64,000 bases of DNA from Rhodomicrobium lacus (GTDB lineage Bacteria > Pseudomonadota > Alphaproteobacteria > Rhizobiales > Rhodomicrobiaceae): contig NZ_RZNF01000002.1 in NCBI RefSeq assembly GCF_003992725.1, forward strand, positions 744,001 to 808,000, read 5' to 3'. Below the pieces are notes generated by a model, which saw only the letters and a program-made list of their open reading frames with translations, was not told where the DNA came from and did not search any database. Positions 26,778 through 34,846 of this stretch are shown piece by piece (position 1 is the stretch's first letter; every line of letters starts with the position of its first letter). Made by a program: the position numbers and the translations under genes.

Positions 26778-28429
26778 GCCGCTTTCCTCCGGGTTCCCTT
26801 CGCCTTCTTCTCTGCTTTTTCCGGCTGCTCGACGCCGAGCGCCTTCCAGATTATCGGCCCGCTCAGGCCGAAGAACAGCATGCTGCGCGCGTTAACGATG
26901 TTCTTGAGGTCGGGGCTGTCAGGGGCGTCGATGGGTGCGAGATCATCGAAAATGGCAAGCGCGGCGGTGCGGATCGCCTCGCGCCACGCCTCTTTTGCCT
27001 CTACGTAAACCTTCGCGTCGTCGTCGTCCGGGGCTTTCAGCGCGAGAGCGCGAAGCGTATCGTAGAAGGTGTTCTCCGTATCGGCCCAGAAGCGCGCGCG
27101 GGCGGCGGCGAGCGGCGCCTTGCTGCTTTCCGGCTGGGCTTTCTTGTTGTCGGTGTAGAGAGCCGTCTTCAAGGCGCTGAGAAGGAGCTGCGAGGCCGCT
27201 TCCGCCGCCTGCACCATCGCCGTCGCACAACCCGCAAGGTGATAGTCGCGCTCTGTGTTGCCGGTGGAGATCAACGGCAGCCCCGCTTCGGTAAAGTCGA
27301 GCGGCTTCATGTTGTCCATCGCGTAGCCTGCCGCGAGAAGGCCGACGCTGTTAGGCTGCCTAACGTCAAGGTCGATATCGACCGCACGAGAATGCAGGAA
27401 GGTGGAGACGACATCCGCCGGAAGCGACGTCTCTTCTTTTTTGTCGGCCTTGCTCTTGAGCGTCAGCCCGATCCAATCCCTGTAACCGACGCCCGCCGCC
27501 TTGAAATGCAAAGGCAACCAGATTTCGCCAAGCTCTTTGTCTTTCGTCTTGTAATAGGGGCTGAGCGGATGCCGCCACGTGTGGGTCAGATATTTCGTTC
27601 CGTTGGGGCGAGTTACATAAGACGCGACCACAACACCGTCTGTATCGCCGGTAATGGCGCAGCGCTCGCCGTTACCTGGGGAGAACGTAAGCCGAATGCG
27701 CCGCGGCATCCCAAAAAACGCCTGCGCCTGATGCACATGCTCGGGCGTCGTCCCGCCGGCCTTGTCGGCGCAACGCGTCGGTACGAGCCACGGCAAAACC
27801 TTTTCGACGTCGTCCACACCGATCCGATAGCCGTCAGGCACATTCGCCCAGATCAGTTGCCAAAGTGTCGGCGACTTGTTGTCAGGGCGTGGAACGACCA
27901 GTGTGGAAGCCCCTCCTCCCCCTCTCAGGGACGTGAAATGTCCACGCCCACCCGTGGGCGCGCTCGTCTGCAGAGCGATGAGCGCGAGAGCCGCGCCGCG
28001 CCGCGACAGCGCCGAAATCGTTCCTTCCTTGACGAAGTGGCCAGCGGGCGTTTCCATGAATAGAGAAGCGATGGGCTCGCGCGCGGCGTCGTTCAGTAAT
28101 TCCAGATTCTCGAAATCCTGGAAGAAGCGCGGGCCGTCTCCGTCGAGCACCAACGCGTGGACGAAGGGCGCGATGGCAGCATCGATTTCATCGGGCGTGG
28201 GCGGCGTCTCGAAGCGGTCCGGCCAGTCGTAATTGTCCGTTGGCCCCATGCTGATAGCGATGAGACCAATCATGAATTCGGTCACGCTGATATCGCAGTC
28301 GGCGCGGCCGGTGTCGATGCGCAGCAAATCAGTGCGGCCGATATCGCGGAGTCGAATGAATTCGCGCTCCCCCTCGACCGTGGCGACGGGCAGCCAAGGC
28401 TCCGCCGCGAGCGAATAAGGCTCGGTCAT
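26774..28429 (-). CDS. cse1: Cse1 (CasA/Cas8e), Cascade large subunit
   Basis: 551 aa. PYSLAAEPWLPV at the start and the long helical C-terminus fit Cas8e, which reads the PAM (AAG class in the studied I-E systems) and recruits Cas3. The ATG at 28429 gives the usual N-terminus; a start at 28468 would add 13 residues. It has longer internal loops than the 502 aa E. coli protein. Preceded by a stem-loop (28472-28493) and the small HTH-like gene, with which it shares the strong upstream promoter at 28970-28998. Confidence 0.94.
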   Translation of the reverse strand: MTEPYSLAAEPWLPVATVEGEREFIRLRDIGRTDLLRIDTGRADCDISVTEFMIGLIAISMGPTDNYDWPDRFETPPTPDEIDAAIAPFVHALVLDGDGPRFFQDFENLELLNDAAREPIASLFMETPAGHFVKEGTISALSRRGAALALIALQTSAPTGGRGHFTSLRGGGGASTLVVPRPDNKSPTLWQLIWANVPDGYRIGVDDVEKVLPWLVPTRCADKAGGTTPEHVHQAQAFFGMPRRIRLTFSPGNGERCAITGDTDGVVVASYVTRPNGTKYLTHTWRHPLSPYYKTKDKELGEIWLPLHFKAAGVGYRDWIGLTLKSKADKKEETSLPADVVSTFLHSRAVDIDLDVRQPNSVGLLAAGYAMDNMKPLDFTEAGLPLISTGNTERDYHLAGCATAMVQAAEAASQLLLSALKTALYTDNKKAQPESSKAPLAAARARFWADTENTFYDTLRALALKAPDDDDAKVYVEAKEAWREAIRTAALAIFDDLAPIDAPDSPDLKNIVNARSMLFFGLSGPIIWKALGVEQPEKAEKKAKGTRRKAA

Positions 28430-28471
28430 AACGAAACTCGCTTTTGTAAAATGGACACGAATATTCAATCA

Positions 28472-28493
28472 GTGAGCGCTGAGTCGCGCTCAC
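28472..28493. repeat. perfect 8-bp stem-loop in front of cse1
   Basis: GTGAGCGC (28472-28479) pairs with GCGCTCAC (28486-28493) over a 6-nt loop, 43 bp upstream of the cse1 start. No T-run follows in the minus direction, so it is not an obvious terminator. It could be an operator, an mRNA processing or stability element that lowers expression between the small gene and Cascade. Confidence 0.55.
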
Positions 28494-28542
28494 CGGAAAG
28501 CCTCGGATCAGGCTTGTCGACTGGTATATTAAGGGTGCATCG

Positions 28543-28854
28543 TCAGATGAGGCAGAGCCGCCGCGCCGCTTCGTTCATCAGTCGGAACGACTCGCGAAAT
28601 TGAACCAGGTTCGGGTCGGAAAACTGCACATCGGGTTGGGGCAAACGACCGGGATCCATTGCCCGGATATATACATAGCGCGGATCGGTCAGGGCGAAAA
28701 TCACGTCCTCCGTCGTCAGCCGCATGGCCTTGGCGATCTGAGCCGGAGTCTCACGCCGATCATGTCGCGCCTTGATTTCCGCGACCTGTTCTTCAGACAA
28801 AATGATGTTTTCCGCAAAATTGCGTTGCGGTTCGTCGTCGATGACGGTATTCAA
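28543..28854 (-). CDS. small HTH-like protein, first gene of the Cascade transcript
   Basis: 103 aa from a TTG start at 28854, chosen because the perfect ribosome-binding site AAAAGGAGG sits 6 nt upstream. Residues about 21-56 (EEQVAEIKARHDRRETPAQI then AKAMRLTTEDVIFAL) look like a resolvase/DUF433-type helix-turn-helix. The second half (DPRYVYIRAMDPGRLPQPDV...) is not recognised. No known cas family fits. It lies between the mini-array/promoter and cse1, on the cas strand, 113 bp before cse1. It may be a regulator of the cas genes, or the cargo (toxin) of a CreTA-like pair; both are inference. Confidence 0.65.
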   Translation of the reverse strand: MNTVIDDEPQRNFAENIILSEEQVAEIKARHDRRETPAQIAKAMRLTTEDVIFALTDPRYVYIRAMDPGRLPQPDVQFSDPNLVQFRESFRLMNEAARRLCLI

Positions 28855-28904
28855 AAGACACCTCCTTTTGAAATGTGCTCGCTGTGCAATCAATTTGAGG
28901 TCGC

Positions 28905-28943
28905 AAGCCGGAATGGGATGGCAGTCCCATGTCCGGCTTTTTT
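28905..28943 (+). terminator. strong hairpin with T-run, plus-strand orientation, in the cas 5' UTR
   Basis: AAGCCGGA plus ATGGGA pair with TCCCAT and TCCGGCTT around loop TGGCAG with one bulged G, then TTTT at 28940-28943. As an intrinsic terminator it would stop plus-strand (antisense) transcripts just before the cas promoter. In the minus-strand mRNA the same 14-bp stem lies in the leader between the promoter at 28970-28998 and the small gene. Confidence 0.7.
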
Positions 28944-28969
28944 CGTAGATGCCCGCTTCCTCAGGATCA

Positions 28970-28998
28970 TTCGTAAACGGATCACCAGAGCATGTCAA
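28970..28998 (-). promoter_or_regulatory. predicted promoter of the small gene and Cascade operon (Pcas)
   Basis: Minus-strand TTGACA (28998-28993), 17 bp spacing, then TACGAA (28975-28970). The expected start is near 28963, giving a ~109-nt leader to the TTG at 28854. No other good promoter is seen before cse1. The -35 hexamer lies inside the protospacer footprint described at 28991-29025. Confidence 0.65.
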
Positions 28999-29025
28999 GG
29001 CCCGCGCGCGAAGCACTAGGGACTT
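28991..29025 (-). promoter_or_regulatory. predicted Cascade target site (PAM AAG + partial protospacer) over the -35 of Pcas
   Basis: On the minus strand AAG (29025-29023) is followed by TCCCTAGTGCTTCG (29022-29009). The pseudo-spacer of the mini-array starts TCCCTCGTGCTACG, so positions 1-5, 7-11 and 13-14 agree and only 6 and 12 differ; beyond position 14 there is little match. A 32-nt protospacer would run to 28991 and cover the -35 box at 28998-28993. Partial matches with an intact PAM let Cascade bind without Cas3 cutting in studied I-E systems, so a repressor-like role is expected. Confidence 0.7.
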
Positions 29026-29026
29026 A

Positions 29027-29104
29027 CATTTTATCCCCGCGTCGGCGGGGAACTTACGAGCCGTAGCACGAGGGACGGTTCATCCCCGCGTCGGCGGGGA
29101 CAAG
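29027..29104 (-). CRISPR. degenerate two-repeat mini-array (CreR/CreA-like guide RNA gene)
   Basis: Two repeat-like units, 29104-29076 and 29055-29027 (minus sense), flank a 20-nt pseudo-spacer TCCCTCGTGCTACGGCTCGT (29075-29056). Both keep the CCCCGC/GCGGGG stem needed by Cas6e and share a loop change (CGACG-type instead of CCACG). The upstream unit keeps the array's exact 8-nt handle ATGAACCG; the downstream unit has decayed ends (AAGTT... and ...ATAAAATG). Short spacer, divergent repeats, a dedicated promoter and a partial match to a promoter next door fit cas-regulating RNAs (CreR) or CreTA antitoxin RNAs rather than a defence array. Confidence 0.8.
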
Positions 29105-29108
29105 CCGG

Positions 29109-29137
29109 ACGCTAAATCGTTAGAGCGAGACTGTCAA
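29109..29137 (-). promoter_or_regulatory. predicted promoter of the mini-array RNA
   Basis: Minus-strand TTGACA (29137-29132), 17 bp, then TAGCGT (29114-29109). The expected start (about 29102) falls at the first bases of the upstream repeat, so the transcript would begin with the repeat and need little more than the pseudo-spacer and second repeat. It lies in the 172-bp gap after the cas3 stop, which otherwise holds nothing recognisable. Confidence 0.55.
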
Positions 29138-29309
29138 ACGGGCGGGCGCCGACATCGGTCGAAAGTGGCCCGCATGGCGTCGACAGAATGCCACGAGGCG
29201 CGCGGCAATGCGATTATCCGGACATCGCCCGGCACGTTCAACGAACTCTGCTCCGCGTGGCGGCTTCAAGCAGGCGGAGCGCAGAACCTCCATCCGCAGC
29301 CCCGTCCGC

Positions 29310-32012
29310 TCACGCCTCGAACCGCAGCCCCAGCCGGTCATCGTAAACCGCCGTAGCCGCCCCCTTCTCACGCTCCACCGAACCGCGCCACGGTTCGCCC
29401 TCGCCGCCTCGCGCCAGAAGCAACAGCGGGATTTCCTGCTCCCACCTGCCCCAGTCCTTCTTCGCGACGTCGATGGCGCGGGCGAGTTCGCCTTCCGGCT
29501 TCGGCACACCCTTCGCAAGCCGCTCCTGCACGCGCACCTCGGATAGCGCCCATGTGCGCCGACGCGCCTCCGCACCTTCGCCCTCAAGAGTGCGATACGG
29601 AACCACCGCGCCGCCTTCCAGCCGCGCGAGCCTGAACGTCACCGACGGCCCGTCTTCGAGGCGCGTAGAAACATCCACGTCCGCCGACCACGCTGCATTG
29701 TCGCCGCCGTAGCCGTCCTTGAGCGAAAGGAGGTTGATTTCGGCGACGCTGAACGAAGCCATCGCTGCTCCGTCCGCATCGATTACCGACCGTTGAAGCG
29801 CATCGGGAAAAGTCCGTTCATCCGGCCCGTAGACCTTCGCGATAAGGTCGCGCAGCGCCTCGGGTGCGCGGATCTCGCCTGCGTCGAACAGCGCCTTTGC
29901 CGAGCGCCATACGATGGCGTGATCCTTGTAGACCGCTGCGGCGCGCTTGCTCATGCCGCGATACCAATCGGCGTCGATTGCGCCATCAGGGTGCGGCGAG
30001 AAGATCAGCAGTTCGCGCGGCGCGAGGCGTCCTTTGCGGCCGGGATGCCGCCACAGCCTGCCCGCGCGCTGGATGATGAGATCGACCGGGGCGAGGTCGC
30101 TCACCATCGCGTCGACATCATAATCGAGGGACTGTTCGAGAATCTGCGTGCCGACGAGCACGAAGCCCCGACGCTGTTCCGACGTGCTCTCGCGCCCCAG
30201 CAGCGTCTGGATTTTCGCCTCGCGGTCGATGCGATCCCCCATCGCGAAGCGCGCGTGCAAAAGGAGCGGCTCAAGCCCCGCCTTCTCCAGCGCCTCGCAG
30301 GCTTCGATGGCGTCGTCCACCGCATTTCTGATCCAAGCGACCGGCGCGCCGTCCCTGGCGAAGGCGGCCACATGCGCGACGGCCTCATCGAACGTGGCTA
30401 CGCGACGGACCGGAACGCTTCGGCACAGATCCGCGCGCGCTTCGACCCGTTTCTCATGGACTGCACCAGGCGAAACAGCGGTTATCAGCGGGTAACCGTG
30501 GTTAGAAACGACGCGACCCTCTGCGCTGGCCCCCCTGCTCCATGCCCCAACCAGCCTGTTTCGCGTCTCCTCCGCGAGAGTGGCCGACAGGATGATGGTC
30601 GACCCGCCGAGCGCCGCGTGAAACTCGATCAAACGCTCAAGCTCGCGCGAAACGTAAGCGTCGTAGCTGTGCGCCTCGTCCACGATCAGCACGCGGTCGG
30701 CGAGCGCCCAGAGGCGAAGCGCCTGATATTTGCGCGGCAAGACCGCGAGAAGCGCCTGATCGACCGTGCCCACGCCGACATGGGCGAAGAATGCCTTGCG
30801 CCGGTCGTCCGCGATCCAGCTCGCGCAAGCGTGCTGCGCCGTCTCGTTGGCGTCGTCATGAGCCGGAAAGCGCGCGGGTTTGGAAACACCGGGGTCAAAT
30901 ATCGAGCCCGTGAAACGGTCGTCGAGATTTCGGCGGCCATGCGCGAGAACCAGGGATGGCGCTGCGCCGTCAGCGAACAGCTTGCGATAAACGCCAGCCA
31001 ACCGGCCATACATGGCGTTCGATGTCGCCATGGTCGGCAGCGCGAAATAAATGCCGCTTGCGGCGTCGGCGGCGAGCAGGCGCTCGGCAAGGATCAGCGC
31101 GGCCTCTGTCTTTCCCGCGCCCGTCATATCCTCGATGATGAACAGATTCGGCCCGTCGCTGATCGGGATGGCTGCGGAAGACTTTTGAAGCGGGCTCAGT
31201 TCGGGACGTCCGCTGCCTCTGGGAAGCAGATCCGAAGGATCGAAAGCCTCGCGCGCAGAAGCGGGCAGGATTCCAGCCCTTTCCACCGCCTCGACCGCCT
31301 GAGCGCGCGCGTGGCGCCAGTAGGCGGACAGATCGCCGACCGTCTCGCGATACGCAAAGCATTCCTCATTCGAGCCGATCCAGTCGGCAAGAACCACGAG
31401 GCCAGCAAGCGCCCAGGAGAACGCCGCGAGCTGGCTCGCTGAGGGCTTTCCGCGAAGCACGGGGCCAGCGCAGGGGATCAGCGCGAAAGCGCGGTCGATG
31501 AAATCGTTGATCGGGGGCGTTATCGTTTCGACGCTCCGGCTCCAGTGGGTCGAGTTGGACGGTATTTCCCTCGGGCGCCCGTGATGCGACATGACCGCGG
31601 TCAATAGCTGCAAAATACCGCTAGCGCGGATTTCCGGCAGTTGTGCTTTGAACAAAGACGCAAGTTTGAGCTTCTGAGCGATTCCGAAACCGAGTTCGGT
31701 GTGATGGAGCGGCGCCTCCCCCGTGCCCGTGAAGCGGCGCAATTCCTCCGGGCAAAGATCGGGAAGCTTCGATTGAAAATCGGGATGAAACTTGCCGAGA
31801 TCATGGAGCGCGGCAAGCCGCACGATGAGGCCGCGAAGCGCTTGAGGGTCCGCGTCGAGAAGCGCCGCAAGCCGTTCGAGACGTCTCGGGAAGCGCTCAA
31901 GAAGAACGTCGGCGACGGCCGCCACATCGAGCAGATGGCATGGCAGCGCGTGCAATTGAAGCGATCCGCCAGCACCGGTTTGGGACTTCGCCCAGAAAGA
32001 AAACATATCCAT
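29310..32012 (-). CDS. cas3: Cas3, HD nuclease-helicase
   Basis: 900 aa, full length. N-terminal HD domain: LHALPCHLLD (H21, H26), H70-D71 in AALHDLGKFHPDFQ and HH at 143-144 in MSHHGRP. SF2 helicase: Walker A TGAGKT (297-302), DEAH box (445-448) and ILSATL, then the C-terminal accessory domain. Cas3 is recruited by Cascade to nick and degrade target DNA. AGGAAG lies 7 nt before the ATG. It is transcribed separately or as first gene, split from cse1 by ~880 bp holding the mini-array and small gene. Confidence 0.97.
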   Translation of the reverse strand: MDMFSFWAKSQTGAGGSLQLHALPCHLLDVAAVADVLLERFPRRLERLAALLDADPQALRGLIVRLAALHDLGKFHPDFQSKLPDLCPEELRRFTGTGEAPLHHTELGFGIAQKLKLASLFKAQLPEIRASGILQLLTAVMSHHGRPREIPSNSTHWSRSVETITPPINDFIDRAFALIPCAGPVLRGKPSASQLAAFSWALAGLVVLADWIGSNEECFAYRETVGDLSAYWRHARAQAVEAVERAGILPASAREAFDPSDLLPRGSGRPELSPLQKSSAAIPISDGPNLFIIEDMTGAGKTEAALILAERLLAADAASGIYFALPTMATSNAMYGRLAGVYRKLFADGAAPSLVLAHGRRNLDDRFTGSIFDPGVSKPARFPAHDDANETAQHACASWIADDRRKAFFAHVGVGTVDQALLAVLPRKYQALRLWALADRVLIVDEAHSYDAYVSRELERLIEFHAALGGSTIILSATLAEETRNRLVGAWSRGASAEGRVVSNHGYPLITAVSPGAVHEKRVEARADLCRSVPVRRVATFDEAVAHVAAFARDGAPVAWIRNAVDDAIEACEALEKAGLEPLLLHARFAMGDRIDREAKIQTLLGRESTSEQRRGFVLVGTQILEQSLDYDVDAMVSDLAPVDLIIQRAGRLWRHPGRKGRLAPRELLIFSPHPDGAIDADWYRGMSKRAAAVYKDHAIVWRSAKALFDAGEIRAPEALRDLIAKVYGPDERTFPDALQRSVIDADGAAMASFSVAEINLLSLKDGYGGDNAAWSADVDVSTRLEDGPSVTFRLARLEGGAVVPYRTLEGEGAEARRRTWALSEVRVQERLAKGVPKPEGELARAIDVAKKDWGRWEQEIPLLLLARGGEGEPWRGSVEREKGAATAVYDDRLGLRFEA

Positions 32013-32819
32013 CGATTATCTTCCTAAAAAACGACGCGTATAACAGCACTCATGAACCTTGGCTACGCCGAGACGATGAGGTTCGTCGGAGCGGGCGATC
32101 AGCGCTCTCGACCCTAGGCGGACGCAAACACGCTCCGGTTGCGAGTCCGCTCGTCCCTTCCCGGAACGCCGGCTTTTTCGCCCCTCGCGGCCGCTCAAAA
32201 ATTGCGGGCCCGACGCGTCGCTTCTCGATAAGACCCGGCGTGAACGACATTGTGCATCAGCCGTTGATCTCTCACGAATAGATGTTGCATTTTCTCAAAA
32301 ATTGCATAGAACTCATTGAAGATTAGGAAGGGAATGCACGCAATGTTTAACCTAGGTTGTCTTAGCATTGAGCCGATGTGAAGAAGTCATTCGCCTACGA
32401 TATCTGAAATAATTGCAACCGCAATTTTCACATGCGGCGCTTATTGCGCTCAGTCAATATGACTTTGCACGTTATCATATCGATATAGATAGTTTTTTAA
32501 AATTTTGTATATTGGCGTTGTTGTCACTATAGTTTGTTGCTTCGGGTGCCGCGTTTCACCCGAAGTGCGGTAGCTTATAAATATGATAGCCAGAACTTCA
32601 TTGCACACAATGCTTTGATGAAAGTGCATTTCTATTAGACAAAACATCGAGAGTACTTTCAATTAATCTCGCCGATGAGTTCGGTGGCCTCTCGCGAAAG
32701 CGGCCCTCGCTGCACTCAGTCGGACACAGGGGAGCGCCTCCTTCTTGGTAGAAATCCCAGTCGCCGAAGCACCGTTCGCGGAATCGGAGTCCCGATGCTC
32801 CCCGCGGTCGGGAGCACGC
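32013..32819. other. AT-rich divergent intergenic region between cas3 and the polysaccharide cluster
   Basis: About 800 bp. 32280-32680 is clearly richer in A+T than anything nearby, with runs such as TTTTTTAAAATTTTG around 32490. It must contain the cas3 promoter (TTATAC at about 32042-32047 on the minus strand is a -10 candidate) and the promoter of the glycosyltransferase operon. The only open frames (such as 32450-32662 on the minus strand, 70 codons) have no recognisable domain. Base composition and position fit an island border or an H-NS-like-bound regulatory region. Confidence 0.5.
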
Positions 32820-33695
32820 ATGAAATACATGATTTCGATCATCCTGCTGACCTACAATGACGAGTGCCAGATCGCGAACACTCTGGCCTCGATCGCGGAC
32901 CTGTCCGACGACATCATCGTCGTCGATTCCTTCAGCTCCGATCGCACCGTCGAGATTTGCCGCAGCCACGGTGCCACCGTCCATCAGAACCCGTTCGTCA
33001 ACCAGGCCGTTCAGTTCAACTGGGCCTTGGACAATTTGCCGATCAAGCACGATTGGATCCTGCGGCTCGATTCGGACGAGATCATTCCCGACAAGCTCAA
33101 GGCGGAGATCCTGGCACGCGTCGGCCGCGAGCCAGGCGTAGCCGCCTACGCCCTCAACCGCCGCGTCTACTGGATGGGGCGGTGGCTGCGCTGGGGCCGC
33201 ATGTATCCGCATTTCATCGTGCGCCTCTTCCGCAAGGGCAAGGCCCGCTACGAGGAGCGCACCGAGGAACATCTCGTCGTCGACGGCGAGACGAGCCGGA
33301 TGAAGAACGACTTCCTAGAGGACAACAAGAAGAACCATCTCGACTACTTCACGGAGAAGCACATCGCCACGGCCGGGGGAGAACTCGGCGAGATCCTGCG
33401 CAAGGTCGACAGCACCACCGACGCGATCGCGGTCAGGCCGCGCCTCTTCGGTACCAAGGTCGAGCGCACCCGCTGGCTCAAGGAGCGTCTCTATTCCCGG
33501 GTGCCCCTCTTCGCGCGGCCGTTTCTCTATTTCCTCTACCGCTACGTCATATGCCTGGGTTTCCTCGACGGGCGCCCCGGGCTCATCTGGCACGTCCTTC
33601 AGGGCTTCTGGTATCGCTTCTACATCGACTCCAAGGTCTACGAGGCGCGGCTAAAGACCAATCCGGGCAAGCCCGTAGACTACCGCAAGATCTAG
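32820..33695 (+). CDS. family 2 glycosyltransferase (WaaE/KdtX-like)
   Basis: 291 aa. GT-A fold: SIILLTYNDE at the N-terminus, VVDSFSSDRT and the metal-binding D84-S-D86 in ILRLDSDE. The later part (YWMGRWLRWGRMYPHFIVRLFRKG split over two strands, EEHLVV) matches the WaaE/KdtX-type beta-glycosyltransferases of LPS core and capsule. It adds a sugar from a nucleotide donor on the cytoplasmic face. The start at ATG 32820 is chosen over 32745 because homology begins with MKYMISII. First gene of the polysaccharide cluster. Confidence 0.88.
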   Translation: MKYMISIILLTYNDECQIANTLASIADLSDDIIVVDSFSSDRTVEICRSHGATVHQNPFVNQAVQFNWALDNLPIKHDWILRLDSDEIIPDKLKAEILARVGREPGVAAYALNRRVYWMGRWLRWGRMYPHFIVRLFRKGKARYEERTEEHLVVDGETSRMKNDFLEDNKKNHLDYFTEKHIATAGGELGEILRKVDSTTDAIAVRPRLFGTKVERTRWLKERLYSRVPLFARPFLYFLYRYVICLGFLDGRPGLIWHVLQGFWYRFYIDSKVYEARLKTNPGKPVDYRKI

Positions 33696-33724
33696 GTCAC
33701 AAGAAACCACGTCAGGGACGAAGC

Positions 33725-34846
33725 ATGAGCCAGATCAAGCCCTTCTTCCTCGATCTCGACGGCAGCGAAATCGGCGGCATTCAGGCGGAGATGGGCAATA
33801 TCCTGCGTTCGGGCCAGCTCATCCTCTCAAAGCACACCGAGGCTTTCGAGGCCGAGTTCGCGAGCTACGTGGGCACCAGACACGCGGTGACGTACAACAC
33901 GGCGACGTCCGCGCTTGAAGTGCTTTGCGTGCTGAAGGGGGCGAGGGGCAAGAGGGTCGCGGTGCCCTCCAATACCAATTTCGCCTCGGTCGAGGTCATC
34001 GTGCGCGCGGGCGGCCAGCCGGTGTTCATGGACATGACGCCCGAGTTCTACGCGCCCAATCTCGACCTACTGAAGTACACCGTGGAGAAGCATGGCGTCA
34101 GCGGGGTCATGTGGGTCCATATCGGCGGCATCATCACTCCCGACTTCGCGGAAGTTGCCGCCTATTGCAGGAGCCGGAATCTGTTTCTGATCGAGGACTG
34201 CGCGCACGCTCACGGCAGCTTCCTCGGCGGCAAGAGCGCGGGGTCGTTCGGCGACGGCGGGGCGTTCTCGTTCTTCCCGACCAAGGTCATGACCACCATG
34301 GAAGGCGGCATGATAGTAACCGACAGCAAGGAGGATGCCGATCTCGCGCGCTCCTTCCGCAATCAGGGCAAGCGTCATGCAGCCTATGGCGGCCTGCATT
34401 ACGACCACGGCAACAGCTGGCGCATCAGCGAGATCGCCGCATACATGGGGCTCGTGCAGCTCGCCAAGCTCGATCGCATGGTCAAGACCCGTACCGACGC
34501 CGCCCGCATCGTCTCGAACCGGCTGCGCCAGATCGGGGTCGATTTCTGCGAGACCTCGCACATGGACCAGGCCAGCACCTACAAGCTGATCGTCCGCCTG
34601 CCGGACGGGGTCAGCGCCGACGCCGTCAAGAAGAAGCTCGCCGAGCGCGGCATCATCTGCGGCGGCGGCGTCTATGAAGTGCCGTGCCACCTGCAGCCGG
34701 TTTTCGCGGATATCCCCTGCGACCGGGCCGACCTCAAAGCGACCGAGATCTGGTGCCCTCGTCAGATCTGCCCACCCATCACATCCGGCACCACGCCGGC
34801 AGATGCCGACCGGATCGCCACCGCAATGGTCGAGGCGCTGGGATGA
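33725..34846 (+). CDS. DegT/DnrJ/EryC1/StrS sugar aminotransferase family protein
   Basis: 373 aa, PLP-dependent. Substrate loop GTRHAVTYNTATSALEV, D158 in LIEDCAHAHGS for the pyridine nitrogen, and Schiff-base K187 in FSFFPTKVMTTMEGG. Family members transfer an amino group to keto-sugar nucleotides. The matching 4-keto donor could be the intermediate made by Gmd at 52941-54008, in a perosamine-like route, but that is a guess. Starts 29 bp after the GT2 gene; its stop overlaps the next start (ATGA). Confidence 0.9.
   Translation: MSQIKPFFLDLDGSEIGGIQAEMGNILRSGQLILSKHTEAFEAEFASYVGTRHAVTYNTATSALEVLCVLKGARGKRVAVPSNTNFASVEVIVRAGGQPVFMDMTPEFYAPNLDLLKYTVEKHGVSGVMWVHIGGIITPDFAEVAAYCRSRNLFLIEDCAHAHGSFLGGKSAGSFGDGGAFSFFPTKVMTTMEGGMIVTDSKEDADLARSFRNQGKRHAAYGGLHYDHGNSWRISEIAAYMGLVQLAKLDRMVKTRTDAARIVSNRLRQIGVDFCETSHMDQASTYKLIVRLPDGVSADAVKKKLAERGIICGGGVYEVPCHLQPVFADIPCDRADLKATEIWCPRQICPPITSGTTPADADRIATAMVEALG

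Noticed and set aside
28600-29019. 139-codon plus-strand frame across the small gene and Pcas
   Set aside because: No start signal, antisense to a gene with a strong ribosome-binding site, and it crosses the terminator hairpin.
29027-29104. Mini-array as an ordinary second CRISPR array
   Set aside because: Spacer is 20 nt, repeats are diverged and only two; the main array near cas2 is the functional one.
32864-34846. 660-codon version of the aminotransferase
   Set aside because: The extra N-terminus is the GT2 gene read in another frame; start set at 33725.
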